A stretch of DNA of 64,000 bases, taken from the NCBI RefSeq assembly GCF_000315445.1, contig NZ_JH992958.1, positions 47,625-111,624 on the forward strand. The letters run 5' to 3'. The stretch's first letter is position 1; every line of letters begins with the position of its first letter. Shown in pieces: positions 17,509 to 25,884 of this stretch. This DNA comes from Alloiococcus otitis ATCC 51267. GTDB taxonomy: Bacteria; Bacillota; Bacilli; Lactobacillales; Carnobacteriaceae_A. Under the pieces are notes generated by a model. The model saw only the letters and a list, made by a program, of their open reading frames with translations. It had not been told where the DNA came from and made no database searches. The translations under genes and the position numbers were made by a program.

Positions 17509-17977
17509 CTACCAAATTTCATCCTCGAACGGGTCGTCTTCTTCCCCTTCCAGTCCGTCTTCCAGGAGGTCGATCTCCGTGTCGATTTTAACGATCAGGT
17601 CTTCGATAACCTGGCGAAAGTCTTCCAATTGCTTGATGGCTTCCTTGATCTTGCCTTGGACCATATAGTCGGTAAAAAAATGTCCAGCCAAAGGCCCCAA
17701 ATATTGTCAGACAGGGTGTCACTAACCGTCTCCGGTAAGACCATGTCCACATCGGCCAGCTCTTGGCGCAAATGGTCAACTGCATAATATCTGTAATCTC
17801 CTCATTGGCCACTTTGATTCTTTGCCGCTTAACCCAGGAGACCATAAAGTCGCCGCCAAACATATCCTAATTGCCCCAAAACTTAGCCTTGCCCAAGGTA
17901 TCAGCAGCTGAGTCAATCTGGTCTAAAACGTCAACCGCTGCATCCCTAGCTTCCTCTAATTCAATTAACCGGTCCAT
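17509..17977 (-). pseudogene. Decayed gene for a small coiled-coil protein of unknown function
   Basis: A good ribosome site (AAGGAGG) and an ATG at 17977 start a frame MDRLIELEEARDAAVDVLD... that meets an in-frame TAG at 17867-17869 (GGC AAT TAG GAT where W is expected before DMFGGDF). The frame continues, shifts near 17785-17800 into HLRQELADVDMVLPETVSD, then shifts again at a seven-A run (17677-17683 region) into FFTDYMVQGKIKEAIKQLED and ends at 17509. The repaired protein would be about 155 residues: two charged helical regions around a DMFGGDF core, a pattern seen in uncharacterised Lactobacillales proteins. One nonsense and two frameshift lesions make it a pseudogene. Confidence 0.82.
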
Positions 17978-18003
17978 GGCTGTCAACCTCCTTATTTGTT
18001 CAT

Positions 18004-18009
18004 ATTATA
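18004..18009 (-). promoter_or_regulatory. -10 element of the pseudogene
   Basis: A perfect TATAAT lies on the minus strand 26 bp before the old ATG. No clear -35 is seen. Confidence 0.4.
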
Positions 18010-18048
18010 CCTTGTTTTGGCCCAAAAAGGACCAGAAACGTCATGAAT

Positions 18049-19338
18049 TTACAAGAAATCTTCTGCGGTAAAAACTTCCCCGGGCTCAACTTGGAAAGTG
18101 TCCAGTCCTTCACCCTCTAAAGCCTGGCGGAACTTGTCAGGTTCAAAAGTGTGCCAAGCAAGAGTCTTTTTAGCCCCGATAGCCTGGGCAATTCCCAACA
18201 AGTCCGCCTTAGTGGCATGACCGCTCACCCCAAAATTTTGAAAGCTGAAGCCCTTGTCCTGTAAAAAAGTCTGAAGCTGGTCAAAGTGGCTGTCAAAGTC
18301 CCCAAGGGGTTCACCATTTAAGTGGAGGTAGGTCCCAGGCAAAGACAAGTCTTCCAGTCGTGATAAATGGGCAAAACTGTTTTGCAGGACATACTGGTTG
18401 GGCTCGGCCTTGATATTATCCCAAAAAACTGTCCCAGATCTTGCCGTTCCGTCTTCAGGCAAAACCAGCAAACTCTCTTCCGGGAAAAAAGCTGCGATAA
18501 GCTTGGCATAAGGCTCTTCCCAGACAATTTGCCGGTTAGCCTGGGTGGCCACTTGGTTTAACTGGCGCAAGCGGTCAACATTGCGAGGATAGGGGTTGAT
18601 GACCAAGAAATCATCCTGGTTTAAGGCTTGGTCAAAGGCTTTTAACATGACTGCTTCTGAGTCAAAGCCTTCCTTATCCTCGTCAAAGCTAAAAGCTGTT
18701 CCTTCCATCAAAAGCAGGTCCGGCTGAAACTCACGGGCCAAGTCCACCATCTGGTCGGTCAAGTCTGGCTGGTAGCCAGATCGGCGGAGGTCACCGGAGT
18801 GGAGAACCTTAAAGCCGGAAGCCTGGATAAATACAGCAGAAGCCCCTACCACATCATGGTCAACTGGGAACAATTGCAAGTGGAGGTCATCGTCCAGGGT
18901 CACAAGCTCCCCTGGATCAAGCGGGATAACTTGGGCTGAAATTCCTTCTTCCTCTCCCACTTCCACTAAAGTTTGAAGCAGGCGGTAGGAGTCCCGGGAT
19001 AGGTAGATTCGGGCAGAAGCCGGAAGAAATTTCAAAGCCCCCATATGGTCGATATGCAGGTGGGAAATGGCTATAAGCAAGGGCTTGTCCCGGTCTGCTT
19101 GAAAGGGTTGGATGTTTGGAGAGTGCTCCAGTTGGTTGACTTCAAAGACATGATGGAGTTTGGGCAGGGCCTGCTGGTTGATTTCCCGCTCTAGGTCAGA
19201 CCAGTCCGGCCGGTCGTCGGCAGGCTGGCCCGCACTCAGGCCAAAGTCCATAAAAAACCGAACCCGGTCGGTATTGATCTCCAAAATATTGCCCCCAATG
19301 GTATCGATCCCACTGTGGATAATAAACTCTTGACTCAT
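18049..19338 (-). CDS. MBL-fold (RNase J/beta-CASP-like) hydrolase
   Basis: A 429-residue cytosolic metallo-beta-lactamase-fold protein. The metal motif SHLHIDHMG gives His93, His95, Asp97 and His98. Further ligand candidates are HSGDLRRSG (about 175-183) and the C-terminal GHATKADLL and WHTFEPDKF. The arrangement, with a 150-residue insertion between the two halves, resembles the beta-CASP group (RNase J-like nucleases), but it is shorter than RNase J (about 555 residues) and lacks the long C-terminal domain. Substrate unknown; RNA processing or an ester hydrolase are both possible. ATG with AAGGAG upstream; monocistronic. Confidence 0.75.
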   Translation of the reverse strand: MSQEFIIHSGIDTIGGNILEINTDRVRFFMDFGLSAGQPADDRPDWSDLEREINQQALPKLHHVFEVNQLEHSPNIQPFQADRDKPLLIAISHLHIDHMGALKFLPASARIYLSRDSYRLLQTLVEVGEEEGISAQVIPLDPGELVTLDDDLHLQLFPVDHDVVGASAVFIQASGFKVLHSGDLRRSGYQPDLTDQMVDLAREFQPDLLLMEGTAFSFDEDKEGFDSEAVMLKAFDQALNQDDFLVINPYPRNVDRLRQLNQVATQANRQIVWEEPYAKLIAAFFPEESLLVLPEDGTARSGTVFWDNIKAEPNQYVLQNSFAHLSRLEDLSLPGTYLHLNGEPLGDFDSHFDQLQTFLQDKGFSFQNFGVSGHATKADLLGIAQAIGAKKTLAWHTFEPDKFRQALEGEGLDTFQVEPGEVFTAEDFL

Positions 19339-19428
19339 TTTGCCACTCCTTGTTTCGTTTTCTTGGGTCGTTGCTTTAGATTTGACTAGTCAATCAAGCA
19401 TGAACAGACCCATTCTTCATTATGTACT

Positions 19429-19458
19429 GAAAGAGACGACTGGCCAGCCGCCTCTTTC
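19429..19458 (-). terminator. Hairpin at the end of the ugp operon
   Basis: The stem GAAAGAG-CG-CTGG / CCAG-CG-CTCTTTC has wobble pairs on the minus strand and follows the ugpB stop. No T-run follows, so it may be a 3' stabilising stem rather than a strong terminator. Confidence 0.5.
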
Positions 19459-19472
19459 CTAGCCTGGTCGTG

Positions 19473-20867
19473 TTAGTTCAAAATTTGTTCGGTTTGCTCT
19501 TGCAAGCTGTCTAGAGCATCTTGTGGTGCCACCCCGTTGACCGAAACTTCTTCCATGGCAGTAACCATGTTGTTGCGAAACTCGCCATAACCTTCAAAGG
19601 TCGGGGAAGACATACCGTAGCTGAGCATCTGGGTTGGTGCTTCGTATTCTGGGTTTTCTTCCAGGTAATTTTGGTAAAGGTCTGAGTTGATGGCTTCTTC
19701 TCGGACTGGAACATAACCAGTATCAATAGCCCATTGAGCTGCATTTTCAGGTTCCAGGAGGAAGGAAAGATAAGCAACGAAGCCTGCTTGCTCTTCCTCA
19801 GAAGCTGAGCTAAACAAGCCCAAGTCGTTACCAGCAAAAAAGGTTAATTCGGTGTCATTGAAGGTTGGAATTGGAGCAGTTGACCAATTAATCCCTTCCG
19901 CAGCAGGGGCGACGTGGGTGGTCCCTGCAGAAGATCCGATGTAAAGGGCTGAGGCACCGTTGCCGAAAGGTCCTGACATAAAGCCGTCTTCACCAGCTGT
20001 TCGAGCCTGGCCATCTTCTAACATGCCTTGGATCAATTCTAAGGCTTCAACCGCTTCAGGGCCATTCAAGTCAACAGTACCAGAGTCTGGGTCAACAAAG
20101 TCCGACCCGTTTTGCCGGGCCATGGTTTCCCACTCCATTTCAAAGCTGTTTTCAAATCCCATGGCGTAGGCATCGTCTCCAGCTTCAATCATTTGGTCTG
20201 CTAAGTCTAATACTTGGTCCCAAGTTTCTGGCACCTCTACCCCATATTCATCTAAGATATCTTGGTTATAAAACATAATCCGGGTCGACTTGGAAAATGG
20301 CATGGCGTAACGTTCCCCGTCAAATGTTCCGCTTTCCAAAAAGCCAGGGTAAATGTCATCAATGGCTTCCTGGTCCAAGCCATTGGAAGTCAAGAAGTCA
20401 TCAGTTAGGGGGACGATCAAGTCATTGCTAGCCCATTCTGGGACATCGGTTGGGGTAAGCTGGGCCATGGTCGGGAGTTCATCGGAAACGGCTGCTGCTG
20501 TGACGGACTGGTTCAAGTCCCCATATTCCCCTTGGCTTTGCTCATTGACAAAGTATTGGTCTTGGGACGCGTTAAATTCATCGGTTAAGGCCGTTAAAGC
20601 CTCCTGGTGGGGGCCATTCATGGCATGCCAGAAGGTAATTTCAACAGTCTCCCCATTTGAAGCTTGGTCGTCTGATCCTTCTTGGTCTGATGCTTCACCG
20701 CTAGTCTCTTCACTTGAAGCTTCTTCACCATTTGACGGGGCATTCTCTTCTTGGGTCTGGTTATCTTGACCTTCCTGGTTATCTTGACCATTGTCCCCAC
20801 AAGCTGCTAGGACAAAACCAGCTAACAATAGGGTTCCCAATTTAGGCCATTTGGATTTGATTGTCAT
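19473..20867 (-). CDS. ugpB: Glycerol-3-phosphate-type ABC transporter binding lipoprotein UgpB
   Basis: A 464-residue CUT1-family extracellular binding protein. The lipobox LAAC (Cys23) is followed by an acidic, Q/E/S-rich linker of about 45 residues, then the binding fold beginning EITFWHAMNGPHQEAL, which resembles UgpB proteins that bind glycerol-3-phosphate and its diesters. It is the last gene of ugpC-ugpA-ugpE-ugpB, 170 bp after ugpE. The ribosome site before its ATG is weak (TGAG). Binding specificity is inferred from the family and from the local phosphate-scavenging context. Confidence 0.82.
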   Translation of the reverse strand: MTIKSKWPKLGTLLLAGFVLAACGDNGQDNQEGQDNQTQEENAPSNGEEASSEETSGEASDQEGSDDQASNGETVEITFWHAMNGPHQEALTALTDEFNASQDQYFVNEQSQGEYGDLNQSVTAAAVSDELPTMAQLTPTDVPEWASNDLIVPLTDDFLTSNGLDQEAIDDIYPGFLESGTFDGERYAMPFSKSTRIMFYNQDILDEYGVEVPETWDQVLDLADQMIEAGDDAYAMGFENSFEMEWETMARQNGSDFVDPDSGTVDLNGPEAVEALELIQGMLEDGQARTAGEDGFMSGPFGNGASALYIGSSAGTTHVAPAAEGINWSTAPIPTFNDTELTFFAGNDLGLFSSASEEEQAGFVAYLSFLLEPENAAQWAIDTGYVPVREEAINSDLYQNYLEENPEYEAPTQMLSYGMSSPTFEGYGEFRNNMVTAMEEVSVNGVAPQDALDSLQEQTEQILN

Positions 20868-21036
20868 TTTTTCTCAAGCACTACTTTTAAAATTTAAACC
20901 TTTTACATCTGACTAGGCAACCGGGCAACAGCTTTTTGGGACCAACCACCTCCTTTAATGACTATTGGTCTACCCTTCAACTGGCAAGCTAACCGATGAA
21001 TTCTAGTTAATCAGCCAGAATAGCTTCAATCGTTAG
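20868..21036 (-). other. ugpE-ugpB spacer with an orphan ribosome binding site
   Basis: The minus strand carries AAAGGAGGTGG (about 20947-20957), a near-perfect Shine-Dalgarno, followed by TTG GTC CCA AAA AGC and a stop after ten codons. It is too far from the ugpB ATG to serve it. It may mark a tiny leader peptide or a remnant. Confidence 0.4.
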
Positions 21037-21886
21037 CTAACCTTTTACGCCAGTGCTGGCAATCCCTTTGATGATGTATTTTTGCAGGAATAAGTAGATC
21101 ACTATCATGGGCAGGACCACAATAGTAGCAGCCGCCATCAAGAGTTCATAATATGTTCCAGCTTCTGTAGTAAAGGCTTGGAGGCCTACTGGGAGGGGCC
21201 TTATGTCTGTTTCATTGGTGACGATCAAGGGCCACAAGAAGGCGTTCCAAGAGCCGATAATTTTTAAAATGGTCACCGCTACAATGGCTGACTTGGACAA
21301 GGGGACGACAACTTGCCAGAGGAATTTAAAGTCACTGCATCCATCAACCTTAGCAGCATAGTAGAGTTCATCCGGGACCGCTTCAAAGTTTTGCTTGAGC
21401 ATGAAGACGGAAAAAACAGAAGCCAAGAAGGGAATAATCATGGCCGCATAGGTATTGATCAGACCCATCCGGGACAGGGTGAGGTAGTTGGGGATCATCA
21501 AAAGCTCAAAGGGAACCATCATGGTGGCGATAAGAATAGTGAAGAGGACATTTTTAAAGTAGAAGTTCATCCGGGAAAAAGCAAAAGCTGCTAGGATGGT
21601 AAAGAGGAGTTCCCCTGCCGTTGACAGGCTGGTAATGACCACCGAGTTAAGGAAGTAACGGCCAAAGGGGGCTACTTCCATGGCCCTGACATAGTTTTCA
21701 AATTGCAGGCTTTCTGGTAGCCAAACGGGCGGTTGGGCCACAGCTTCAGCTGGGGTTTTCAAAGAAGTAGACACCATCCAAAAGAAGGGCAAGATCATGG
21801 TAATAGCTCCCAAAATAAGGATGGCATAGGCGACTATTTTTAAAATTTTAACCTGGCTGGTTGTTTTTTTCTTTTGCCATTTTCAT
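21037..21886 (-). CDS. ugpE: Glycerol-3-phosphate ABC transporter permease UgpE, apparent frameshift near the start
   Basis: A MalG/UgpE-type permease with about six transmembrane segments and the coupling loop YYAAKVDGCSDFKFLWQVVVPL. The normal start ATG (21884-21886, with a second in-frame ATG at 21880) has AAAGGTGATG before it, but that frame stops after 12 codons. Removing one A from the seven-A run at 21864-21870 joins it to the long frame, giving MKMAKEKTTSQVKILK... and a family-length protein of about 282 residues. As read, only a shorter frame from an unsupported TTG at 21813 is open, lacking the first transmembrane segment. This may be a real mutation, phase variation, slippage or a sequencing error. 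Confidence 0.8.
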
Positions 21887-21894
21887 CACCTTTC

Positions 21895-22782
21895 TTAGTA
21901 GTGAACATAGCGCTTGTTAACCCACATCTGCAGTAGTGTAAAGACAAGGATGATCAAGAACAAGATGATCCCTGCAGCCGAGGCAATCGCATACTGGTTT
22001 TCTTCATAGAATTTTTGGAAGATGTAAAAGACCATGGTCATGGCAGAATTAGCTGGTCCCGGCCGGCCGTTAAAGAGGGAGTAGACCTCGTCAAAAACCT
22101 TGAAACTGTTAATGACCCCCATAACGGAAACTAGGAAGGTCGTTGGTCCCAATAAGGGCAAGGTAATATTGGTAAAACGCTGCCAAGGACCAGCCCCATC
22201 AATTTTGGCTGCCTGGTAGTAAGACTCATTGATATTGTTCAGACCAACCAGGAAAATAATAATATTGAAGCCGAGCCCCTTCCAAATCGACATAATCACC
22301 ATGGCCAAGAGGGCATAGTCTGGATTGTTCAAAAACTCAATGGGCCCAATATTCAAAAGGCCTAAAAAATAGTTTACTAGACCGTAATTGGTGTGGTAGA
22401 GCCAGCGCCAAACAATAGATACAGCGACAGTCGAGGTGACAAAAGGAAGGAAGTAGATGGACCGGAAGAAGCCTGACAGCAAATCAATGGAATTGAGCAA
22501 GATGGCAATCCCCAAGGAAATAAGGATGGAGAGGGGGACCACTCCCAAAACAAAGATAAAGGTGTTTCGGATGGCTGACAAAAATTGAGGGTCTTGGAAG
22601 AGTTCAATGAAGGGATCGATCCCGTACTCCTTCACTTCCTGGGTGTAGAAGTTGAAGTCAGCGTAAAAACTCATTTCAAAGGACTTGAAAATTGGGTAGA
22701 GGTTAAAGGTGCCGATAATCACTAACATGGGCAGGAGGTACAAAAAGGTCTTGCCAGTGGACTTCCAAGTGGGTTTTTGCAT
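21895..22782 (-). CDS. ugpA: Glycerol-3-phosphate ABC transporter permease UgpA
   Basis: A 295-residue MalF/UgpA-type permease. About six transmembrane segments, a first segment at residues 12-33 and the coupling loop YYQAAKIDGAGPWQRFTNITLPLL around 190-210. ATG immediately follows the ugpC stop, with GGGGAGGGTGAG as ribosome site. Partner of UgpE; the UgpA stop TAA overlaps the ugpE ribosome site region. Confidence 0.9.
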   Translation of the reverse strand: MQKPTWKSTGKTFLYLLPMLVIIGTFNLYPIFKSFEMSFYADFNFYTQEVKEYGIDPFIELFQDPQFLSAIRNTFIFVLGVVPLSILISLGIAILLNSIDLLSGFFRSIYFLPFVTSTVAVSIVWRWLYHTNYGLVNYFLGLLNIGPIEFLNNPDYALLAMVIMSIWKGLGFNIIIFLVGLNNINESYYQAAKIDGAGPWQRFTNITLPLLGPTTFLVSVMGVINSFKVFDEVYSLFNGRPGPANSAMTMVFYIFQKFYEENQYAIASAAGIILFLIILVFTLLQMWVNKRYVHY

Positions 22783-22783
22783 C

Positions 22784-23830
22784 TTAACTCACCCTCCCCG
22801 AAACTTGCGTCAAAGTCTGATCCGCCCGGTTGAAGCAGTGGACAGCTTCAGGGCTTGCCACTAGTCTCAGAACTTGACCTTCTTCTGGATGAAAGGCTAG
22901 GTTGGTGGCTAAGACCCCTTGGCCGTCCTTGTCAATATGTACGGTGGTGTCTTTACCGACTCGCTCAACCAAAGTCACCCTACCTTCTAAGAGGTAGTCA
23001 TCTGATTCAGTTGCGACTAAATCTTCAGACCGGACACCCACTTCTGCAATCTCAGTAATGGGCAGGTCCAACTTGTCGGCAAAGCGGGGACTAACCTGGT
23101 CTATGGCCAGGATATTTATGACAGGGGTGCCGATAAACTGGGCCACAAACTTATTGGCTGGTTTGGCATACAAATCGACCGGGTTCGCGTACTGCTGGAT
23201 AGCTCCAGCATTTAAAACCATGACCTGGTCGGAAATACTTAGGGCTTCTTCTTGGTCATGGGTAACAAAGATAGTCGTAATCCCTGTTTCTTGTTGGATC
23301 CGTCTGATTTCTTCCCGCATTTCAATCCGCAACCTAGCATCCAGGTTAGAAAGGGGCTCATCCATGAGGAGAACGGAAGGCTTTTTAGCCAAGGCCCGGG
23401 CAATGGCTACCCGCTGCTGCTGGCCCCCAGACAATTGCTTGGGCTTCTTGTCTAGCTGGTCTTCAATTTGAACTAATTTAGCCAGGTCTGTAGCCCGGGT
23501 TTGCCTTTCAGCTTTGGAAACCTTGGCCATCTTCAAGGGGAACATGATATTCTCCAGAACCGTCAAGTGTGGGTAGAGGGCATAGTTTTGAAAGACCATG
23601 CCGACCTTACGCTTGACCGCATCCAGTTTGGTTACCTTCTTATCCCCAAAGTAGATATCCCCCTGGGTAGGAAAGGTCAAGCCAGAGATTAGCATAAGGG
23701 TGGTAGACTTCCCGCAACCAGACGGTCCCAGGATGGACACCAATTTCCCTTCTGGAATGACAAAGTTAATATCCTTCAAAACTGTTTTATCGTCAAAAGT
23801 CATCTCAATATTTTGGAACTTCACCTGCAA
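22784..23830 (-). CDS. ugpC: Sugar/glycerol-phosphate ABC transporter ATP-binding protein UgpC
   Basis: A 348-residue CUT1-type ATPase with an ABC domain plus a C-terminal OB-like regulatory domain. Walker A GPSGCGKST, signature LSGGQQQRVAIARA, Walker B LLMDEPLSNLD and switch VTHDQEEAL. First gene of the ugp operon. The start is placed at TTG 23830 because AGAGGTGAT lies at proper distance; an in-frame GTG three codons earlier falls inside that ribosome site. The ATPase may also serve other CUT1 importers, but two more ATPases of this type are coded in the window (28521-29537, 51171-52328). Confidence 0.9.
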   Translation of the reverse strand: MQVKFQNIEMTFDDKTVLKDINFVIPEGKLVSILGPSGCGKSTTLMLISGLTFPTQGDIYFGDKKVTKLDAVKRKVGMVFQNYALYPHLTVLENIMFPLKMAKVSKAERQTRATDLAKLVQIEDQLDKKPKQLSGGQQQRVAIARALAKKPSVLLMDEPLSNLDARLRIEMREEIRRIQQETGITTIFVTHDQEEALSISDQVMVLNAGAIQQYANPVDLYAKPANKFVAQFIGTPVINILAIDQVSPRFADKLDLPITEIAEVGVRSEDLVATESDDYLLEGRVTLVERVGKDTTVHIDKDGQGVLATNLAFHPEEGQVLRLVASPEAVHCFNRADQTLTQVSGRVS

Positions 23831-23895
23831 GAAGATCACCTCTTTAAATATTCCTGGCTCTTTGCCAGTATTTTAGTTTCTCATGCTTTCGTTAA

Positions 23896-23940
23896 AACCA
23901 GTCACATATTTGGGTAAAATTTGTGTAAATTGGAGTCAAG
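23896..23940 (-). promoter_or_regulatory. Weak PhoP-box-like repeats upstream of the ugp operon
   Basis: On the minus strand, CTTGAC (23940), TTTACA (23929), TTTACC (23918) and TTTAAC (23896) fall on an 11-bp grid with one poor position (ATGTGA at 23907). A possible -10, TAAAAT at 23870-23875, does not keep the spacing seen at the phn promoter. Regulation by PhoP is possible, not shown. Confidence 0.4.
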
Positions 23941-24068
23941 GGTGAGTTGATTTATCAAGCCCAACCAAAAACATGTTTTGCTTTAAAAATCGAAAAAGCC
24001 GTGGCAAGAAGTTTTTAGCCAGCATAAAGTTCGAGTTTCTCTAGACTTTTCTCATTTCCCCATGACAA

Positions 24069-24098
24069 AAACCCTGCACCGGGTTTGGTACAGGGTTC
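24069..24098 (-). terminator. Terminator after the PP2C-like gene
   Basis: The stem AACCCTGTACC / GGTGCAGGGTT is followed by TTTTG on the minus strand. Confidence 0.88.
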
Positions 24099-24127
24099 TC
24101 TTTTCCTAACATAGCTAGGATTCATTT

Positions 24128-24943
24128 TTAAACGACAAACTGGATATAAGACCGGTCATCAAAAGAATAATTGCCTGGGTCAATCCCTTTAGTCGAAGGA
24201 TTTTCATGCAGACAGTGGGGGTCTTTTTCATTGACCTGTTCTAGGTAGTCTTCCGTAGTTTGAAAGTCTTCCTTTAAGTCAGGATAGCCATCAGATGCTA
24301 GGGTCACTAGGTCTCCTTCTTCTACATCAATTTCCGTAATCAGACTAGACGGGATTGGGTCACCATTTAAAACGGAATAGCCAAAGGGAACTTCCCGGTT
24401 CATAAACCGAGTTGTCTCTAAAATGTAGGGTAGGATCTCTTTCCTAGCTACTTCTTCACCATTTTCGTATAGGTCTTGACCCTGGTCTTTCCGGACAGCT
24501 GTAATGAAAGACCGCAAGTCAGCCAAGATATCATCCATCTTCTTAGGGGACTCATATATTTTATCATTGACCCGGACCTGGCAATCACCTATGATATAGA
24601 CTTTTTGAACCGCCTTTAGGTAAATAGCCATGACAGCTTGTAAACCATAGCGTCTTTTGTCCTTGGAAAAAGGAACATTCTGGTAAAACTCGTCATAGTC
24701 TTGGTTAATAGATTCAATAACCTGGTCTAAAGATTCAATTGTCTTTAAGTTTTTTAAACTGCAGAGAATAATTTGGCTCGCAATCCGCCCAGTTTTCTGC
24801 CCTTGATAGGTAAAATCTGATTTAGAAGTGACGCCATCGATCACAGCTAGAGCTTGGTCAGAAGTAAAAATAGCATCTTCACATAACTTTTGGTCTGGTC
24901 TTTTTCCTTTGAGAAATTTTTTGATTAACTTAATAATGATCAC
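24128..24943 (-). CDS. PP2C-like (PPM-fold) protein
   Basis: A 271-residue protein resembling a PP2C-type phosphatase. Metal-site-like segments: EDAIFTSDQALAVIDGVTS near the start (Asp and the DG pair), VYIIGDCQVRVND in the middle, LVTLASDGYPDL near residue 220, and the terminal SFDDRSYIQF. It likely removes phosphate from a protein or small molecule in the cytosol. The GTG at 24943 overlaps the upstream gene by 14 bp and lies inside the only ribosome-like site (GAGGTGATC), so the true start is uncertain; no in-frame ATG follows in the first 90 residues' leading part. Last gene of the run from 32785. Confidence 0.65.
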   Translation of the reverse strand: MIIIKLIKKFLKGKRPDQKLCEDAIFTSDQALAVIDGVTSKSDFTYQGQKTGRIASQIILCSLKNLKTIESLDQVIESINQDYDEFYQNVPFSKDKRRYGLQAVMAIYLKAVQKVYIIGDCQVRVNDKIYESPKKMDDILADLRSFITAVRKDQGQDLYENGEEVARKEILPYILETTRFMNREVPFGYSVLNGDPIPSSLITEIDVEEGDLVTLASDGYPDLKEDFQTTEDYLEQVNEKDPHCLHENPSTKGIDPGNYSFDDRSYIQFVV

Positions 24944-25607
24944 CTCGCTTAGATAAATCAGTATGGTAGGCTAACATATCATTAAAAATAACAAATTCAG
25001 GCTGGCTCACTCTTATCGTTAAATCCCCGTCTTGGACTTGCTTGTTCATTTTGGCTTTAAATGCTGCAAAATCAGCTTTTTCTTCCTGGTTAAAAGGTCG
25101 GTTGGTATAAGCTAAGGTAATATGAAAAGTGTAAGTATCTAAATCATTACGATCAACTTGAGTCTCTTCTACTAAAGCTTTGCGATATTCATATAAATTT
25201 TTAAAGCTATCTTTATCATAGGGTTCTAGCCTAAAGCGAAAAGCTGAAAATTCAGCAATTTTCATTTTTATTGGACCTGAAAATGGAACCTGATCTACCT
25301 TCTCTTTCAATATAGGATCAATTTGAGCAAAAGCTTGGTCAGGTAAATAGGAGGGCCAAACCTCTTGCCCCCTATCAATATCCCGGATCAGGCTTAGAAT
25401 GGTCATGTGCAAGGATGAGATGGGTAGGAAAGATAACTTGGCTGCATAGTCTTGCTTTTTTAGTGCTGACTGAATTGATTTAGCCAAATGGATAACATCT
25501 GGGTCGTCCAAAGTCAAGTCCAAGTATTCTATGACAGTATTGCCGTAATAATCAATAGCATTTCCCTCCCTGTCAAACTTATTAGGGTCAATTATACTGT
25601 TTATAGT
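24930..25607 (-). CDS. 2H phosphoesterase superfamily protein (2'-5' RNA ligase-like)
   Basis: About 225 residues, with the two hallmark HxT motifs: SSLHMTIL and YTFHITLAY, roughly 105 residues apart, as in LigT/DUF1868-type 2H phosphoesterases, which act on cyclic or 2'-5' phosphodiesters. Start uncertain: TTG at 25607 has AGAAGAG nine bases upstream; ATG codons at 25616 and 25619 directly abut that site. It overlaps the PP2C-like gene by 14 bp, and the pairing with it and with the glycerophosphodiesterase upstream suggests processing of a phosphodiester. Substrate unknown. Confidence 0.75.
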   Translation of the reverse strand, partial: TINSIIDPNKFDREGNAIDYYGNTVIEYLDLTLDDPDVIHLAKSIQSALKKQDYAAKLSFLPISSLHMTILSLIRDIDRGQEVWPSYLPDQAFAQIDPILKEKVDQVPFSGPIKMKIAEFSAFRFRLEPYDKDSFKNLYEYRKALVEETQVDRNDLDTYTFHITLAYTNRPFNQEEKADFAAFKAKMNKQVQDGDLTIRVSQPEFVIFNDMLAYHTDLSKRGDHY

Positions 25608-25702
25608 CAATAGCATCATCTCTTCTATAAAAATCTCAATAACTCCCAAACAGAACTCAACAAAATTAATTCTGGAAGAGTGTCCAACAGCTTACGATAA
25701 TA

Positions 25703-25744
25703 AACCAGGACCAACTTATCGGTTATCATAAGTTGATCCTGGTT
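25703..25744 (-). terminator. Strong hairpin between the glycerophosphodiesterase and 2H genes
   Basis: The 17-bp stem AACCAGGA-CAACTTAT / ATAAGTTG-TCCTGGTT has one wobble and is followed by TTATTAT on the minus strand. It may attenuate or terminate transcription before the 2H gene. No gene is seen in 25650-25884. Confidence 0.6.
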
Positions 25745-25884
25745 AGAATTGAGGATATCCCTCTTATATTTATCCAACACCAAGGTCAGCTGAAGTATAA
25801 CCATACTATTTCAGTTCCCCGGCTCTTTTATTCCTATCAGATAATAGTGAATGATAAAAGAAATTGGATTGTTAAGATTAGAGC

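Noticed and set aside
21037-21813. Short ugpE starting at TTG 21813 as the natural gene
   Set aside because: No ribosome site, loses the first transmembrane segment, while a well-formed start lies upstream one base out of frame.
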